A stretch of 64,000 nt of DNA, taken from NCBI RefSeq assembly GCF_001685355.1, contig NZ_CP016438.1, positions 8,184,001-8,248,000 on the forward strand, written 5' to 3'. A model generated the notes under the pieces. The model was not told the DNA's origin. It searched no databases and saw only the letters and a program-made list of their open reading frames with translations. The DNA is from Streptomyces lincolnensis (GTDB lineage: Bacteria > Actinomycetota > Actinomycetes > Streptomycetales > Streptomycetaceae). A program made the position numbers and the translations under genes. Of this stretch, positions 10,055-18,881 are shown piece after piece; positions within the stretch are counted from its first letter, which is position 1, and each line of letters starts with the position of its first letter.

Positions 10055-10873
10055 ATGACAGAGACGACACCACAGGTGCATGAGGAGATCCTCGCCTACT
10101 ACTCCCGGGGCGAGGAGGACGCCCGCCTCAGAGAGGGCGGCGCCTCCGCCGGGCGACTGGAGTTCTGGCGTACGCAGGACGTACTGCGGCGCTTACTGCC
10201 GCCGACGCCCGCCCGGGTGCTGGACGTCGGCGGCGGCAGCGGCATCCACGCCGCGTGGCTCGCGGAGGACGGATACGAGGTCGACCTCGTCGATCCCGTA
10301 CCGCTCCACGTCGAACAGGCGTCCCGTCTGCCGGGAGTGACCGCGCGCCTCGGGGACGCGCGCGACCTGGCCGCCGCCGACGCCGCGTACGACGTGGTCC
10401 TGCTGCTCGGACCGCTGTACCACCTGCACGAACGGGCCGACAGGGTACGGGCGTTGGCCGAGGCGCGCCGGGTGGCCGGGCCGGGCGGACCGGTGGTCGC
10501 GGCCACCATCAACCGGTTCGCGCAACTGCACGACCTGCTGCGTAAGGAGCGGTACTTCGAAGCGGTCCATCGCGAGCGGACCGACGCCACCCTGAGGGAC
10601 GGCCGGCACCGCTTCTACGAGGGCGGCCTGTTCACCCGCGCGTACTTCGCCCGGCCGGACGAGGTCGTCACCGAGTTCGGCGAGGCCGGCCTCGCCGTCG
10701 ACGGCCAGTACGGTGTCGAGGGCGCCGCCTGGCTGATGGGCGGTGTCGAGGACTGGCTGGACGACCCGGAGCGCCGGGAAGCCGTGCTGGCGGCGAGCCG
10801 GCACGTCGAGTCCGAGCCGTCGCTGCTGGGCGTGAGCGGGCATCTGCTCACGGTGGGCGGGCGTCGGCGGTAG
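10055..10873 (+). CDS. Class I SAM-dependent methyltransferase
   Basis: A 272-aa methyltransferase with motif I VLDVGGGSGIH (about residues 53-63), acidic motif II VDLVDPVP, motif III GDARDLAAAD and motif IV VVLLLGPLYHL. The C-terminal half carries a YEGGLFTRAYF helix typical of small-molecule or tRNA-wobble-like methyltransferases. Substrate unknown. ATG at 10055 was chosen because GGAG lies just before it; an in-frame ATG at 10007 would overlap the response regulator and add 16 residues unlike the family. It follows the two-component genes after 40 bp and may be cotranscribed. Confidence 0.83.
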   Translation: MTETTPQVHEEILAYYSRGEEDARLREGGASAGRLEFWRTQDVLRRLLPPTPARVLDVGGGSGIHAAWLAEDGYEVDLVDPVPLHVEQASRLPGVTARLGDARDLAAADAAYDVVLLLGPLYHLHERADRVRALAEARRVAGPGGPVVAATINRFAQLHDLLRKERYFEAVHRERTDATLRDGRHRFYEGGLFTRAYFARPDEVVTEFGEAGLAVDGQYGVEGAAWLMGGVEDWLDDPERREAVLAASRHVESEPSLLGVSGHLLTVGGRRR

Positions 10874-10970
10874 CCGCGTACCGCTGCCTGCGGCGCCGCG
10901 TACGGGCGCGAACCGCTGGGTACGGCTGCGTACGATCATCCGATCGTCGCCGTGCTGTGAGGAGCCTGCC

Positions 10971-12824
10971 GTGTTCACCACCCGACCCACTCTCCAGGGC
11001 ACCTTCGGCATGGTGTCCTCCACGCACTGGCTGGCCTCGCAGTCGGCGATGGCGGTGCTGGAGGACGGGGGCAACGCCTATGACGCGGCGGTGGCGGGTG
11101 CCTTCGTGCTGCACGTCGTCGAGCCGCACCTCAACGGGCCGGCGGGCGAGGTGCCCATCCTGCTCGCTCCGGCGGGTGGTGAGGTGCGGGTGCTGTGCGG
11201 GCAGGGTGTGGCGCCCGCCGGGGCGACCGTCGCGCACTACAAGGGGCTGGGGCTGGACCTCGTCCCCGGCACCGGACCCCTCGCCGCCGCCGTCCCCGGT
11301 GCCTTCGACGCCTGGATGCTGCTCCTGAGGGACCACGGCACCAAGCCGCTCGCCGACGTCCTGAAGTACGCCGTCGGGTACGCCGAGCACGGGCACGCGC
11401 CCGTGGAGAACGTCGGCGTGACCGTCGAGACGGTACGGGAGCTGTTCGAGACGGAGTGGACCACGTCGGCGGACGTGTACCTGCCCGGAGGGAAGGCGCC
11501 CCGCCCCGGCGAGCTGCTGCGCAATCCCACCCTCGCCGCCACCTGGAAGCGGCTGCTCGCCGAGGTCGCCGGGGCGGGCGACCGGGAGGCGCAGATCGAG
11601 GCCGCCCGGGAGGTGTGGCGCACCGGCTTCATCGCCGAGGCGCTGGTGCGGCAGGCCCGGCGGCCCACCATGGACACCAGCGGCGAGCGCCACACCGGCA
11701 CGCTCACGGCCGCCGACCTGGCCGGCTGGTCCGCCACCTACGAGGCGCCGGCGACGTACGACTGGAACGGCTGGACCGTGTGCAAGGCCGGCCCCTGGAG
11801 CCAGGGCCCGGTCCTCCTCCAGCAGCTGGCCCTGCTCCCGCCCGAACTGCCCGAGTACGGGTCGGCCGACTACGTCCACCTGCTGGTCGAGGGCTGCAAG
11901 CTGGCCATGGCCGACCGCGAGGCCTGGTACGGCGACGCGGCCGAGGTGCCGCTCGACGAGCTGCTGTCCGCGGAGTACAACGCGGGGCGGCGCGAGCTCG
12001 TCGGGGACAAGGCCTCCCACGAGCTGCGGCCCGGCAGCCCCGGCGGCCGCACCGCGCGGCTGAGCGCCCACGCGGACCTGGTGGCGACGGGCGAGCCCGG
12101 GTTCGACCCCCTGGGCGCCGGGGAGCCGACGGCCGCGATGGGGGCGGGGGAGCCGACGGTCGCCAAGCTGCCGGCCTCACCCGTGCCCGGTGAGCCGGAC
12201 GTCGCCGCCGACGGCTCCACCCGGGGCGACACCTGCCACCTCGACGTCGTCGACCGCTGGGGCAACATGGTCGCCGCCACCCCCAGCGGCGGCTGGCTCC
12301 AGTCCAACCCCGTCGTGCCCGAGCTGGGCTTTCCGCTCGGCACCCGGCTCCAGATGACCTGGCTGGAGGAGGGCCTGCCGAACTCGCTCACCCCGGGGCG
12401 CCGCCCCCGCACCACCCTCACACCCTCGATCGCGCTGCGCGACGGGATCCCGGTCATGGCGTTCGGTACGCCCGGCGGGGACCAGCAGGACCAGTGGCAG
12501 CTGCACTTCTTCCTCGCCGTCGCGCTGCGCGCCCGGGTCCGCGGCGGTCTCGACCTCCAGGGCGCCATCGACGCCCCGAACTGGCACAACGACAGCTTCC
12601 CCGGCTCCTTCTACCCGCGCGGCATGCGGCCGGGCAGCGTCACCGTCGAGGCCCGCATGGACCCGGGCATCGCGGCGGAGCTGCGCCGGCGCGGGCACGA
12701 GGTGACCGTGGGCCCGCCCTGGTCGGAAGGGCGGCTGTGCGCGGTCGCACGGGACCCGCGGACCGGGATCCTGTCGGCGGCGGCGAATCCCCGGGGCATG
12801 CAGGGGTACGCGGTAGGACGCTGA
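10971..12824 (+). CDS. Gamma-glutamyltransferase-family Ntn hydrolase, no signal peptide
   Basis: A 617-aa member of the gamma-glutamyltranspeptidase superfamily, self-processing N-terminal-nucleophile enzymes. The predicted processing and catalytic Thr is T421 in GDTCHLDVV. Supporting motifs are GGNAYDAAVAGAF near residue 35, NSLTPGRRPRTTL and AFGTPGGDQQDQWQL. There is no secretion signal, unlike classical periplasmic GGT, so it probably acts in the cytosol, perhaps on acyl-amino acids or glutathione-like amides. An internal ~60-residue acidic, proline-rich linker (~365-415) precedes the nucleophile. GTG start at 10971 with GAGGA 8 nt upstream. Confidence 0.85.
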   Translation: MFTTRPTLQGTFGMVSSTHWLASQSAMAVLEDGGNAYDAAVAGAFVLHVVEPHLNGPAGEVPILLAPAGGEVRVLCGQGVAPAGATVAHYKGLGLDLVPGTGPLAAAVPGAFDAWMLLLRDHGTKPLADVLKYAVGYAEHGHAPVENVGVTVETVRELFETEWTTSADVYLPGGKAPRPGELLRNPTLAATWKRLLAEVAGAGDREAQIEAAREVWRTGFIAEALVRQARRPTMDTSGERHTGTLTAADLAGWSATYEAPATYDWNGWTVCKAGPWSQGPVLLQQLALLPPELPEYGSADYVHLLVEGCKLAMADREAWYGDAAEVPLDELLSAEYNAGRRELVGDKASHELRPGSPGGRTARLSAHADLVATGEPGFDPLGAGEPTAAMGAGEPTVAKLPASPVPGEPDVAADGSTRGDTCHLDVVDRWGNMVAATPSGGWLQSNPVVPELGFPLGTRLQMTWLEEGLPNSLTPGRRPRTTLTPSIALRDGIPVMAFGTPGGDQQDQWQLHFFLAVALRARVRGGLDLQGAIDAPNWHNDSFPGSFYPRGMRPGSVTVEARMDPGIAAELRRRGHEVTVGPPWSEGRLCAVARDPRTGILSAAANPRGMQGYAVGR

Positions 12825-12930
12825 CGCGGCCGCCCCGGCCGACGGTCCCCGAATCCACGATTCACGGCGATTCCATCGGCTGTGCACCGGACGGGTGGGG
12901 ATTGTCAGTGACGCGTGCTCTCATGGAGTC

Positions 12931-13773
12931 ATGATCGAGAACAAGGAAACCATCGACGAGTTTCTCGCCCGGCACGCCACGGACGTGGAGGAAGCCGTGC
13001 GCAAGGCGGCCGCGGCGGAGATCATGCCGCGCTTCCGCCGGCTCGCCGCGCACGAGGTCGAGCAGAAGACCGCGCCGCACGACCTGGTGACCGACGCCGA
13101 CCGCAAGGCCGAGCTGTACCTGACCGAGGTGCTCGCCGCCCTGCTGCCCGGCTCGGTCGTGGTCGGCGAGGAGGCGGTGCACGCCAACCCGGTGTCCTAC
13201 GAGGCGATACAGGGGGACGCCCCGGTCTGGATAGTCGACCCCGTGGACGGCACCCGGCAGTTCGTGCACGGCGACCCCGGCTTCTGCACCCTGGTCGCGC
13301 TCGCCCAGGGCGGCGTCCTGCGGGCCTCGTGGACCTACGCCGCCGTACCCGACCGGATGGCCACGGCGGTGCGCGGCCAGGGCGCGTTCCTCGACGGCGA
13401 GCGGCTGCGCTCCGGCTCCCCGGAACCGGGGCGTGACCTGCGCGTGGCCACCTCCCACCCGGACTACACGACCGACGACGAGAAGCGCGCCCTGCTCGGC
13501 CTGCGCACCGAGGGTGTCGCACCGCGCCCGTGCGGCTCGGCGGGCCTGGAGTATCTCGCCGTCGCCCGCGGCGAGTCGGACGCGACCGCCTTCTCCTGGG
13601 AGGCGGCCTGGGACCACGCGGCGGGCATCCTCCTGGTCGAGGAGGCGGGCGGCACCCACCTGACCCGGGCGGGCGAGCCCTTCCGCATCACCGGCCACAA
13701 CGCCCTGCCGTTCACCGCCGCCCGGGACGAGGCGACGGCCCGCCGGGTGACGGAGCTGCTGCGGGCACAGTAG
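12931..13773 (+). CDS. Inositol-monophosphatase-family phosphatase
   Basis: A 280-aa Mg2+-dependent, Li+-sensitive-type phosphatase. Metal ligands are visible: E80/E81 (VVGEEAVH), the signature DPVDGT (D103, D106, G107, T108) and D228 in AAWDHAAG. Family substrates include inositol phosphate, histidinol phosphate and 3'-phosphoadenosine phosphate (PAP). Hydrolysis of PAP would fit the sulfotransferase system 2 kb away but is speculative, since that system is on the other strand. ATG at 12931 chosen (GGAG just upstream); 12895 is an alternative. A 12-bp hairpin terminator follows. Confidence 0.85.
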   Translation: MIENKETIDEFLARHATDVEEAVRKAAAAEIMPRFRRLAAHEVEQKTAPHDLVTDADRKAELYLTEVLAALLPGSVVVGEEAVHANPVSYEAIQGDAPVWIVDPVDGTRQFVHGDPGFCTLVALAQGGVLRASWTYAAVPDRMATAVRGQGAFLDGERLRSGSPEPGRDLRVATSHPDYTTDDEKRALLGLRTEGVAPRPCGSAGLEYLAVARGESDATAFSWEAAWDHAAGILLVEEAGGTHLTRAGEPFRITGHNALPFTAARDEATARRVTELLRAQ

Positions 13774-13795
13774 GCCGCGGCGGGCCCTGGTGAGG

Positions 13796-13832
13796 GCCCC
13801 GCCCCGGAAAGAGACGGCTCCCGGGGCGGGGC
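13796..13832 (+). terminator. 12-bp perfect hairpin after the IMPase-family gene
   Basis: GCCCCGCCCCGG (13796-13807) pairs with CCGGGGCGGGGC (13821-13832) across a 13-nt loop, beginning 22 bp after the phosphatase stop and before the FAD-oxidoreductase start. It should separate the two transcription units. Confidence 0.7.
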
Positions 13833-13900
13833 TGTCGGTACTCCGTCATATCCTGATCTCAACTGGCCACCGGCTGACGAAGGGGTCCGAGGTGCCGTCG

Positions 13901-15310
13901 ATGCTCGATGTGGTCGTGGTGGGAGCGGGGCCGAACGGGCTGACGGCTGCCGTGGAGCTGGCCCGCCGCGGCTTCTCCGTGGCCGTCTTCGAGGCCCGCG
14001 ACACCGTCGGCGGGGGAGCCCGCACCGAGGAGCTCACCCTCCCCGGCTTCCGGCACGACCCCTGCTCCGCCGCCCACCCGCTGGGCATCAACTCGCCCGC
14101 CTTCCGCGCGCTGCCCCTGGAGCGCTACGGCCTCCAGTGGCTGCACGCGGACCTGCCCATGGCGCACCCCTTCCCCGACGGCACCGCCGCCGTCCTGGCC
14201 CGCTCGGTCGGCGAGACGGCCGCCTCCTTCGGGCCGCGCGACGCGGGCACGTACCGCAGGCTGGTGGCGCCCTTCCTGCCCAAGTGGGACACCCTGGTCA
14301 GGGACTTCATGTCCCTGCCGCTGACCGCGCTGCCCCGCGACCCGGTCACCCTCGCCCGCTTCGGCCTTGTCGGGCTGCCCCCGTCGACCTGGCTGATGCG
14401 CCGCTTCCGCGACGAGCGGGCCAGGACCCTGTTCGCCGGGCTCGTCGCGCATGTCATGGCCCCGCTCGGCGGCTTCGCCACCGGCGCCATCGGCCTCGTC
14501 TTCGCGCTCGCCGCGCACGCCCGCGGCTGGCCCGTGGCCCGCGGCGGCTCGCAGTCCATCTCGGACGCGCTCGCCGACTACCTCAAGGACCTCGGCGGCA
14601 CGATCCACACCGACTACGAGGTCAAGCGCCTCGACGACCTGCCGCCCGCCCGCGCCTACGTCTTCGACACCTCGCCCACCGCCCTGGCCCGCATCGCCGG
14701 CTTCGGCAGCCACTACGCGGGCTACCGGTACGGCCCCGGCGTCTTCAAGGTCGACTACGCCCTGGACGGCCCCGTGCCCTGGACCGCCCCGGAGGCCCAC
14801 CGCACGACCACCGTGCAGATCGGAGCGAGCACCGCCGAGATCGGCACCGCCCTGCGGGCCGTGTCCCGCGAGGGCCGGGCACCCGACAAGCCGTTCATGA
14901 TCACGGTCCAGCCCGGTGTCGTCGATCCCGGCCGGGCTCCGGAGGGCAAGCAGGTCTTCTGGGCGTACGGCCATGTCCCCAACGGCTGGACCGGAGACCT
15001 CACCGACGCCATCGAACGCCAACTGGAGCGTTTCGCCCCGGGCTTCCGCGACCGCGTCCTCGCCCGCGCGACCGCCGGCCCGCCCGAACTCGCCACCCGC
15101 AACGCCAACTACGTCGGCGGCGACATCGGCTCCGGCGCGGTCGCCGGCCTCCAGATCCTGCTGCGGCCCAAGCTCTCGCTGTTCCCCTACGGCACTCCGC
15201 ACCCGGCCGTCTTCATCTGCTCCTCGGCCACCCCGCCCGGCCCCGGCGTGCACGGCATGTCGGGCCACAACGCGGCGAAGGCGGTCTGGAGGAGGCTCCG
15301 TCAGACATGA
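13901..15310 (+). CDS. FAD-dependent oxidoreductase, phytoene-desaturase/CrtI-like
   Basis: A 469-aa flavoprotein. The N-terminal dinucleotide fold [14 protein letters not shown] (residues 4-17) is followed by [17 protein letters not shown], the usual Rossmann and GG-doublet arrangement of CrtI/amine-oxidase-like enzymes. A mid-protein [14 protein letters not shown] motif matches the FAD ribityl contact region. The ATG at 13901 has GAGG 8 nt upstream; GTG at 13892 is possible. There are no carotenoid genes nearby, so a carotenoid role is not supported; this soluble subfamily (NAD(P)/FAD oxidoreductases, PYROXD2-like) usually has unknown substrates. It overlaps the macrodomain gene by 4 nt. 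Confidence 0.85.
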   Translation: MLDVVVVGAGPNGLTAAVELARRGFSVAVFEARDTVGGGARTEELTLPGFRHDPCSAAHPLGINSPAFRALPLERYGLQWLHADLPMAHPFPDGTAAVLARSVGETAASFGPRDAGTYRRLVAPFLPKWDTLVRDFMSLPLTALPRDPVTLARFGLVGLPPSTWLMRRFRDERARTLFAGLVAHVMAPLGGFATGAIGLVFALAAHARGWPVARGGSQSISDALADYLKDLGGTIHTDYEVKRLDDLPPARAYVFDTSPTALARIAGFGSHYAGYRYGPGVFKVDYALDGPVPWTAPEAHRTTTVQIGASTAEIGTALRAVSREGRAPDKPFMITVQPGVVDPGRAPEGKQVFWAYGHVPNGWTGDLTDAIERQLERFAPGFRDRVLARATAGPPELATRNANYVGGDIGSGAVAGLQILLRPKLSLFPYGTPHPAVFICSSATPPGPGVHGMSGHNAAKAVWRRLRQT

Positions 15311-15840
15311 CCGCCCTCACCCTCACCCAGGGCGACATCACCCGCGTCAGCGCCGACGCGATCGTCAACGCGGCCAACTCCTCGCTGCTGGGCGGCGGCG
15401 GGGTCGACGGGGCCATCCACCGGCGGGGCGGTCCGGCGATCCTCGCGGACTGCCGCAGACTCCGGGCCGGTCACTACGGCAAGGGCCTCCCCACCGGCCA
15501 GGCCGTCGCGACGACCGCGGGTGAGCTGGACGCCCGCTGGGTGATCCACACGGTCGGTCCGCGGTACAGCCAACAGGAGGATCGCTCCGAGCTGTTGGCG
15601 TCCTGCTATCGCGCGTCCCTGCGTGTCGCCGACGAGCTGGGCGCCCGTACGGTCGCGTTCCCCGCCGTGTCCGCCGGGATCTACGGCTGGCCGATGGACG
15701 ATGCGGCGAGGATCGCGGTGGAGACGGTACGGAGCACGCGGACCGCCGTCGAAGAGGTCAGGTTCGTCCTCTTCGACGAGCGGTCCCACGAGGCGTTCGC
15801 CGCGCGGCTTCGCACGACTAGCCGTGATAGCCGTACCTGA
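15307..15840 (+). CDS. Macrodomain protein, O-acetyl-ADP-ribose deacetylase type
   Basis: A 177-aa stand-alone macrodomain (MacroD/YmdB type). It shows the ADP-ribose pocket motifs GDIT (9-12), [20 protein letters not shown] (~18-37), an HTVGP strand and [13 protein letters not shown], including the catalytic-loop Asn and Gly-rich stretch. It should remove ADP-ribose from acidic side chains or hydrolyse O-acetyl-ADP-ribose made by sirtuins. The start overlaps the oxidoreductase stop (ATGA), so both are translated together. Its last 23 bp overlap the convergent sulfotransferase gene. Confidence 0.92.
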   Translation: MTALTLTQGDITRVSADAIVNAANSSLLGGGGVDGAIHRRGGPAILADCRRLRAGHYGKGLPTGQAVATTAGELDARWVIHTVGPRYSQQEDRSELLASCYRASLRVADELGARTVAFPAVSAGIYGWPMDDAARIAVETVRSTRTAVEEVRFVLFDERSHEAFAARLRTTSRDSRT

Positions 15841-16732
15841 GCATCAGGGGCGCCACCCCGGCGAAGGCCGCCAGCTTCCCGGGCCGCGACATGCTGTCGC
15901 GCCAGGGCTCGTGGCGCTTGATCTCCACGCGGCCCTGTTGCAGGCGGTCGGGGTTGCCGGTGATGGTGTGGTTGGTGCCGAGCAGGACGGAGGAGTCCTC
16001 GTCGAACCCGATCGCCGAGATATCCTCGTGTCCCGTGAACCGGGCGATCTTCCCGGTGACCGCGCGTGGCCGCCGGACGAAGTCCTCGTAGCGGATCCGC
16101 AGATACCGTCCGCCGCCCAGTGACCGGCCCACGGCCTCCGACGCCAGGTTGAATCCCGCCCAGTAGGACAGGGTCCTCGCCGCACTCATCCGCTCCAGGT
16201 ACTGCTTCGGCGACAGGTACGACGACACGGTGGCCCGCGGGTCGCGCACGATGTGCAGCAGCCGGACGTCGAGGTCCTGACGCCGGGCGAGCACCGCCGC
16301 GTCCGCCGCGTTCTTCGAACTGTCGATGATCAGCCCCGGGCCGTTCGCGGCCGTGATGCCGTGATGGACCGCGGCGATCGCGTCACTGAGTTCACCCACC
16401 TCGGCCGGGGCGTCCCTGCGTCCGCGCGACTCCGCCAGGCGCGCGGCGGTGTGACGCGTCCGCAGGTGACGTTCCTGAAGTCCCCACAGCCGTCGGGCCT
16501 TTCGGTCGTCCACCTCGCCGAGATGACCGGACCACACCTCGCACTTCAGCAGGTCCAGTCCGCAGCCGCACAAGGAGTTCGTACCGTCCCGCAGGAGTGC
16601 GTTCTTCCACAGGAAGTACCGCTCACCGATGTGCACCGCGCCCGGCAGTTCGTTGAGGACGTTGCCGACGAAGGTGCTGCCACAGCGCATCATGCCCGTG
16701 ATGTACAGGATCTGCGGCTTGCCGGCGGGCAC
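15818..16732 (-). CDS. PAPS-dependent sulfotransferase, last gene of the encapsulin operon
   Basis: A 304-aa sulfotransferase. The 5'-phosphosulfate loop is ITGMMRCGSTFVGNVL (residues 11-26) and the 3'-phosphate-binding element is RDPRATVSSYLS (163-174). The middle contains a Cys-rich segment (C55, C57, C64) found in many bacterial small-molecule or carbohydrate sulfotransferases. It lies 3 bp after the shell-protein stop, so the two are tightly coupled. CysC, CysD and CysN of the same operon would make its PAPS donor. The acceptor is unknown. Its 3' end overlaps the macrodomain gene on the other strand. Confidence 0.9.
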   Translation of the reverse strand: MPAGKPQILYITGMMRCGSTFVGNVLNELPGAVHIGERYFLWKNALLRDGTNSLCGCGLDLLKCEVWSGHLGEVDDRKARRLWGLQERHLRTRHTAARLAESRGRRDAPAEVGELSDAIAAVHHGITAANGPGLIIDSSKNAADAAVLARRQDLDVRLLHIVRDPRATVSSYLSPKQYLERMSAARTLSYWAGFNLASEAVGRSLGGGRYLRIRYEDFVRRPRAVTGKIARFTGHEDISAIGFDEDSSVLLGTNHTITGNPDRLQQGRVEIKRHEPWRDSMSRPGKLAAFAGVAPLMLRYGYHG

Positions 16733-16735
16733 CGC

Positions 16736-17623
16736 TCAGTCCTCCTCGTGGTGGTGGAGGACGAAGTGCTGGGGAACGTGCACCGCGAGTCCCATCCTGG
16801 TGCGCGCGGTGATGATCCGCCGGTCCGCCGCCTGCGGGTCCTTGCTGAGCGTGAGCGTGGAGACGTTGGGATTGAGCAGGGTCGCGCCCGCGCGGAAGTC
16901 GCCGAGCAGCGCGCTGCCCCGGGGCATCATGCGGGTGCGCGACACGGTGACGCCCGCACTCTTGAACCTCTCCAGGAACCCGTTCTCCGCGGCGAGCCAG
17001 TACAGCTCCGGGTGGATGACGATGCCGTCGCAGGAGCCGCCGGTCTCCTCGACCTCGCACGCGGCGAGGGACAGTGCCCGGAAGACGTCCCCACGGCCGG
17101 ACTGGGTGCGCAGGCCCTTCATGTTGAGCAGGCCCTCGACGGCGCCGTCCTTGCTGCCGTACAGCAGGATCTCGTTCTCCTGGGTCCACATGCGGACGAA
17201 CATGCGGTAGTCGATGAAGCTGGCCAGTAATCCGGGCTTGCGGACGAACTCCACGGGCACGTTCAGCGCCATCTCCACGTCGGTGAAGCCGGCCGTCCGC
17301 AGGGCCGAGCCGAAGGTGGACTCCGGCGTCGCCTTGTACGCGATGCCGCTCGGTGCCACATCCACCCGGGTGAACTCCTCCAGGTAGTCGCCGTGTCCCT
17401 CGCGGACCCGGCCCACCTTGAGCAGGTGCCGGACCATGTAGCGGGGCCGGGTCTTCAACAGGGGGAAGGACGCGGGGAGGTAGGCGTGGAACGGGACGAC
17501 GACCTCGTCCTCGTCGGTCCTCGACGCGACGCAGCGCGCGAAGTCCTCGCCGGGGGTGAGGTTCTCGTTGTACGAGTCCTCGTAGGGGATCTCTATCTCA
17601 CTGCCGAGCTGCTGGGTGGTCAT
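16736..17623 (-). CDS. HK97-fold encapsulin-like shell protein (family 3 / natural-product encapsulin type)
   Basis: A 295-aa protein with the layout of an HK97-type capsid. It has an N-arm and E-loop-like region to ~110, then a spine helix ~130-150 (LASFIDYRMFVRMW) leading into ILLYGSKDGAVEGLLN (152-167), the position where encapsulins and phage capsids have G-x-G...GLL. GDVFRALSLAACEVEE (178-192), IVIHPELYWLAAEN (201-214), MMPRGSALLGDFRAGA (232-247) and RTRMGLAVHVPQHFVL (274-289) follow as in capsid A-domains. No portal, terminase, protease or tail genes are near. Location inside a biosynthetic operon matches the actinobacterial natural-product encapsulins. ATG at 17623 chosen for GGAGACGAG before it. 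Confidence 0.83.
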   Translation of the reverse strand: MTTQQLGSEIEIPYEDSYNENLTPGEDFARCVASRTDEDEVVVPFHAYLPASFPLLKTRPRYMVRHLLKVGRVREGHGDYLEEFTRVDVAPSGIAYKATPESTFGSALRTAGFTDVEMALNVPVEFVRKPGLLASFIDYRMFVRMWTQENEILLYGSKDGAVEGLLNMKGLRTQSGRGDVFRALSLAACEVEETGGSCDGIVIHPELYWLAAENGFLERFKSAGVTVSRTRMMPRGSALLGDFRAGATLLNPNVSTLTLSKDPQAADRRIITARTRMGLAVHVPQHFVLHHHEED

Positions 17624-17700
17624 CTCGTCTCCGATGGGGGTGAGGTGGAACAGGTCAGGGGTGCGGTCGTTCGGGGACGGGCCGCGCATCGGTAGCCGGC

Positions 17701-18849
17701 TCAGCCGGTGACGCGCGCCGCGTACGCGCGGTACTTGGCGTCGAGCTCCTCGGCCCAGTCCGCGGACTCCGCCAGCGGCATGGTCCGGCACTCGTAGCCG
17801 AGGAGCCTCTTCATGATCGACATCTCGCGTTCGGCGAAGGTCACCGTCCCGTCGTCGTCGATACGGTCGATGCCGTCCGCCCGCTGGCACTCCTCGTTGA
17901 TCGCGACGGCGGTGTCCACCGGCATCCCGTCCGGCAGATCCAGGGCCGGGCCGTCCCGGCCGACCCGCACCGGGTAGCCGCCGGGCAGCCCGTTCGGGGC
18001 GGGGGCGTGGGCCCGCACACCGCTGTCGGTCGCCATCGCGTGCAGGATGCGCATCGCCGAGGAGGCGGTGAGCAATTGGCCGGCGTCTCCGCCGAGCCTG
18101 CGCAGCCGGCCGCTGAGGTGCGCGAAGACCTCCCCGTGCGGAATGTCGTCGAGAGGCTTGCCGTGCGCGGTCGCCGACATGTGGTAGCGCCCGTTGCCCT
18201 CGTTGCCGAACCGGGGGACGTAGTGGCTGAAGTAGTGCTGGGCGACCAGGCGCAGTTCCACCGACGACGGATCGACGCCCGCCTCAATGGCGTAGCCGAA
18301 GGTCAGCGCCGGGATGATGTTGGCGACGTTGCCGATGCCCGCCGTGGGGGCCAGCCCGACCTTGTCCAGGATCGGGCCGACCGCGTCCGGGAAGGCCGCG
18401 TTGAGCACCTTCGGTGAGGTGCCGGATTCGCGGACCGCCGCCGCGAGGCGGTGGTTCAGCGTCAGGTGCATGGGCAGCCAGGGGCCGAACTGGGCCTCGT
18501 CCAGCGCCTCGAAGTGCTCCTTGGGCAGCTTCGTGATGATCCGCCACGACTGCAGGGACGCCGCCATGAAGACGATGTCCGGCCGCACCCGCGCCAGAGT
18601 CCCGGCGGTCGCGGCGATGTCGTCGAGGTCGATCCGTTCGACGCTCACCTCCGGGATCAGACCGAGGTTCGTCGCGGTGAACCGCGCGAGGTTCACCGTC
18701 CTGGTCATCTTCTCCACGTCCCGGCCGGTCAGCACGACCCGGTTGGTGTCCGGTGTGTGCAGCAGCATGCTGAGCAGCCGCGCGGCCAGGTCGCCGCAGC
18801 CCACCACCATGATGAGCGGCTTCTCGCGGTCCGGATGGTCCAGGGACAT
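17701..18849 (-). CDS. NAD(P)-binding Rossmann dehydrogenase of uncertain family (encapsulin operon)
   Basis: A 382-aa protein. It begins with a Rossmann dinucleotide site, IMVVGCGDLAARLLSMLL (residues 13-30), followed by VVLTGRD at the end of beta-2 and PDIVFMAASLQSW at beta-4. The arrangement VLNAAFPDAVGPIL, then GIGNVANIIPALTFG, recalls lactate/malate dehydrogenase or saccharopine-dehydrogenase-like folds, but the family catalytic motifs are not obvious. A conserved-looking HYFSHYVPRFG may contribute to the active site. It probably performs a redox step on the sugar-derived intermediate made with the transaldolase. ATG at 18849 has GGAAGGAC upstream; 32 bp separate it from the transaldolase. 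Confidence 0.72.
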   Translation of the reverse strand: MSLDHPDREKPLIMVVGCGDLAARLLSMLLHTPDTNRVVLTGRDVEKMTRTVNLARFTATNLGLIPEVSVERIDLDDIAATAGTLARVRPDIVFMAASLQSWRIITKLPKEHFEALDEAQFGPWLPMHLTLNHRLAAAVRESGTSPKVLNAAFPDAVGPILDKVGLAPTAGIGNVANIIPALTFGYAIEAGVDPSSVELRLVAQHYFSHYVPRFGNEGNGRYHMSATAHGKPLDDIPHGEVFAHLSGRLRRLGGDAGQLLTASSAMRILHAMATDSGVRAHAPAPNGLPGGYPVRVGRDGPALDLPDGMPVDTAVAINEECQRADGIDRIDDDGTVTFAEREMSIMKRLLGYECRTMPLAESADWAEELDAKYRAYAARVTG

Positions 18850-18881
18850 CTGTCCGTCCTTCCTTCCTGTCGGTGGGCTGG

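Noticed and set aside
12931..13773. PAP phosphatase serving the sulfotransferase operon
   Set aside because: Attractive, but the family is broad, the gene is on the other strand, separated by two genes and a terminator; kept only as a possibility in the annotation.
16736..17623. Prophage capsid gene
   Set aside because: No other phage genes are present, and the frame is embedded in an operon with metabolic genes; a shell protein fits better.
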